DNA of 7,013 nt, from positions 1-7,013 of the forward strand of contig JBEVJT010000302.1 in NCBI GenBank assembly GCA_040510075.1, in the 5' to 3' direction. Below are positions 5,906 through 7,013 of the stretch, piece after piece. Below the pieces are notes generated by a model. The model was not told where the DNA came from. It searched no databases and saw only the letters and a program-made list of their open reading frames with translations. The stretch is from VAZQ01 sp040510075 (GTDB lineage Bacteria > Pseudomonadota > Alphaproteobacteria > Rhizobiales > Xanthobacteraceae). The position numbers and the translations under genes were made by a program. Every line of letters starts with the position of its first letter. Within the stretch, counting starts at the first letter, position 1.

Positions 5906-5928
5906 TCCCTCCCCCTGCGGGGGAGGGA
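5906..5928. repeat. GC-rich palindromic repeat covering the priA ribosome binding region
   Basis: Arms 5906-5915 (TCCCTCCCCC) and 5919-5928 (GGGGGAGGGA) form a perfect ten-base stem with loop TGC. The right arm contains the only purine-rich ribosome binding sequence before priA and its last base is the A of the priA ATG. It resembles the repeats at 745-767 and 4209-4298. Confidence 0.8.
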
Positions 5929-7013
5929 TGAAGACACCGCTTGTCGATGTGCTGGTGCCGGTCGCGCTTGATCGCGCCTATTCGTATCGCGTGCCAGAGG
6001 AGCTCGCCGTTGCGGCGGGCGATCTCGTGCGCGTTCCGCTTGGGCCGCGCTCTGTCACTGGCGCGGTCTGGGAGACCGAGGTGCAGGTCGAGAAGCGCCT
6101 GCACAACCGGGTGAAGGAGATCGAGGCCAAGCTCGACCTTCCACCGCTGCTCCCAGAATTGCGCCGTTTCATCGAATGGGTCGCGGATTACACGCTCAGC
6201 ACACGCGGCATGGTGCTGCGCATGAGCCTGCGCATGGGCGAGCATCTGGGTCCAGCGCGCGCGCGCCTCGCAGTTCGCTCACTGGGTCACACGCCCAAAC
6301 GCATGACCGCCGCAAGAGCCCGCGTGCTTGCCGTCCTGGAGGATGAGCTTGCGCACGGCAAAAGCGAACTCGCGCAAGCCGCGGGCGTATCGCCGAGCGT
6401 CGTCGATGGCCTGATCGACGAGGGCGTCGTCGAGACGCTCGCGCTGCCGCCCGAGTCGGTTGCGTCGAGGCCCGATCCTGACTTTGCCCTCTCCGACCTC
6501 GAACCTGCGCAGCAGCAAGCTGCCGACGCGTTGCGCAAAAATGTGCGCCGCGGCGGGTTTGGCGTCACGCTTCTCGATGGCGTCACCGGGTCGGGCAAGA
6601 CGCAGGTCTATTTCGAGGCCGTGGCAGAGGCGGTGCGCCAAAAGCGCCAAGCCTTGGTGCTGGTGCCGGAGATCGCGCTCACCGGGCAGTTCCTGGAGCG
6701 CTTTGCGAAACGCTTCGGGGTGCAGCCGGCCGAGTGGCACTCGCAGCTCCCGGAACGCCTGCGCGCGCGCACCTGGCGCGCGGTGGCGGAAGGCGAAGCG
6801 AGCGTGGTCGTTGGTGCCCGCTCCGCGCTCTTTCTCCCCTACGCGCAGCTCGGACTGATCGTTGTCGATGAGGAGCACGACCCGGCCTACAAGCAGGAGG
6901 ACGGCGTGCGCTATCACGCGCGCGATATGGCGGTAGTGCGCGCCCGGGAAGCGCACGTCCCCATTGTGCTCGTTTCGGCAACGCCGTCGGTCGAGACCGA
7001 AGTCAACGCGCGC
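5928..7013 (+). CDS. priA: Primosomal protein N' (replication restart helicase PriA), N-terminal part, 3' end outside window
   Basis: PriA recognises stalled or collapsed replication forks and reloads the replicative helicase; it is a 3'-5' superfamily 2 DNA helicase. The frame is open from ATG 5928 to the window edge (362 codons). The N-terminal DNA-binding region reads VDVLVPVALDRAYSYRVPEEL, then GDLVRVPLGPR (31-41) and the FIEWVADYTLSTRGMVLRMSL segment (81-101). The helicase core shows Walker A GVTGSGKT (218-225), LVPEIALTGQF (245-255), Walker B DEEH (314-317) followed by the PriA-typical DPAYKQEDGVRYHARDMAVVRA, and motif III SATPS (350-354). The zinc-binding cysteines and helicase motifs IV-VI would lie beyond the window. 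ATG 5928 is the first possible start, since TAA 5895-5897 is in frame upstream. Its GGAGG is unusually close (one base) and lies in a hairpin. The gene diverges from xerC. Confidence 0.96.
   Translation, partial: MKTPLVDVLVPVALDRAYSYRVPEELAVAAGDLVRVPLGPRSVTGAVWETEVQVEKRLHNRVKEIEAKLDLPPLLPELRRFIEWVADYTLSTRGMVLRMSLRMGEHLGPARARLAVRSLGHTPKRMTAARARVLAVLEDELAHGKSELAQAAGVSPSVVDGLIDEGVVETLALPPESVASRPDPDFALSDLEPAQQQAADALRKNVRRGGFGVTLLDGVTGSGKTQVYFEAVAEAVRQKRQALVLVPEIALTGQFLERFAKRFGVQPAEWHSQLPERLRARTWRAVAEGEASVVVGARSALFLPYAQLGLIVVDEEHDPAYKQEDGVRYHARDMAVVRAREAHVPIVLVSATPSVETEVNAR

Noticed and set aside
6279..6956. Minus-strand 225-residue frame inside priA
   Set aside because: Antisense to the PriA helicase motifs, which are unmistakable on the plus strand.
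1..7013. CRISPR arrays, tRNA/rRNA genes, insertion sequences, toxin-antitoxin or defence genes
   Set aside because: I looked for regularly spaced direct repeats, tRNA arms, transposase motifs and small gene pairs on both strands and saw none. XerC is the only recombinase and looks chromosomal.

Overview
This window looks like chromosomal DNA from a GC-rich alphaproteobacterium, most likely of the order Hyphomicrobiales (Rhizobiales). The evidence is high GC with GC-rich third codon positions, protein sequences close to remembered Bradyrhizobium/Rhodopseudomonas-type ProA, NadD, RsfS, RlmH, XerC and PriA, and short CCCTCTCC...GGAGAGGG palindromic repeats typical of those genomes. The order call rests on recognition, not on a search.

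Layout. (a) 1-719: two adjacent short RlpA-like double-psi beta-barrel genes on the plus strand; the first is cut by the window edge. They are clear tandem duplicates. (b) 732-1404: a minus-strand ModA-type substrate-binding protein gene broken by a short deletion with frameshift, converging on the rlpA-like gene with a palindromic repeat at its 3' end. (c) 1489-4829: a plus-strand housekeeping block of proA (proline synthesis), nadD (NAD synthesis), rsfS (ribosome silencing factor) and rlmH (23S rRNA pseudouridine methyltransferase). rsfS has a good promoter candidate and appears to start at CTG. A double-hairpin repeat separates rsfS from rlmH. (d) 4830-4905: a stem-loop between the convergent rlmH and xerC. 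(e) 4906-5859: xerC on the minus strand. (f) 5928-7013: the first 362 codons of priA on the plus strand, open at the window edge, with a palindromic repeat lying exactly over its ribosome binding region.

How the genes relate. proA-nadD-rsfS-rlmH is a familiar alphaproteobacterial neighbourhood joining amino-acid and cofactor synthesis to ribosome maintenance. xerC (chromosome dimer resolution) and priA (replication restart) are divergent chromosome-maintenance genes. I see no CRISPR array, tRNA, rRNA, transposase, toxin-antitoxin pair or obvious new defence system. The points worth a second look are small: a non-AUG start, a fresh pseudogene, a tandem duplication, and repeats in positions where they may affect expression.
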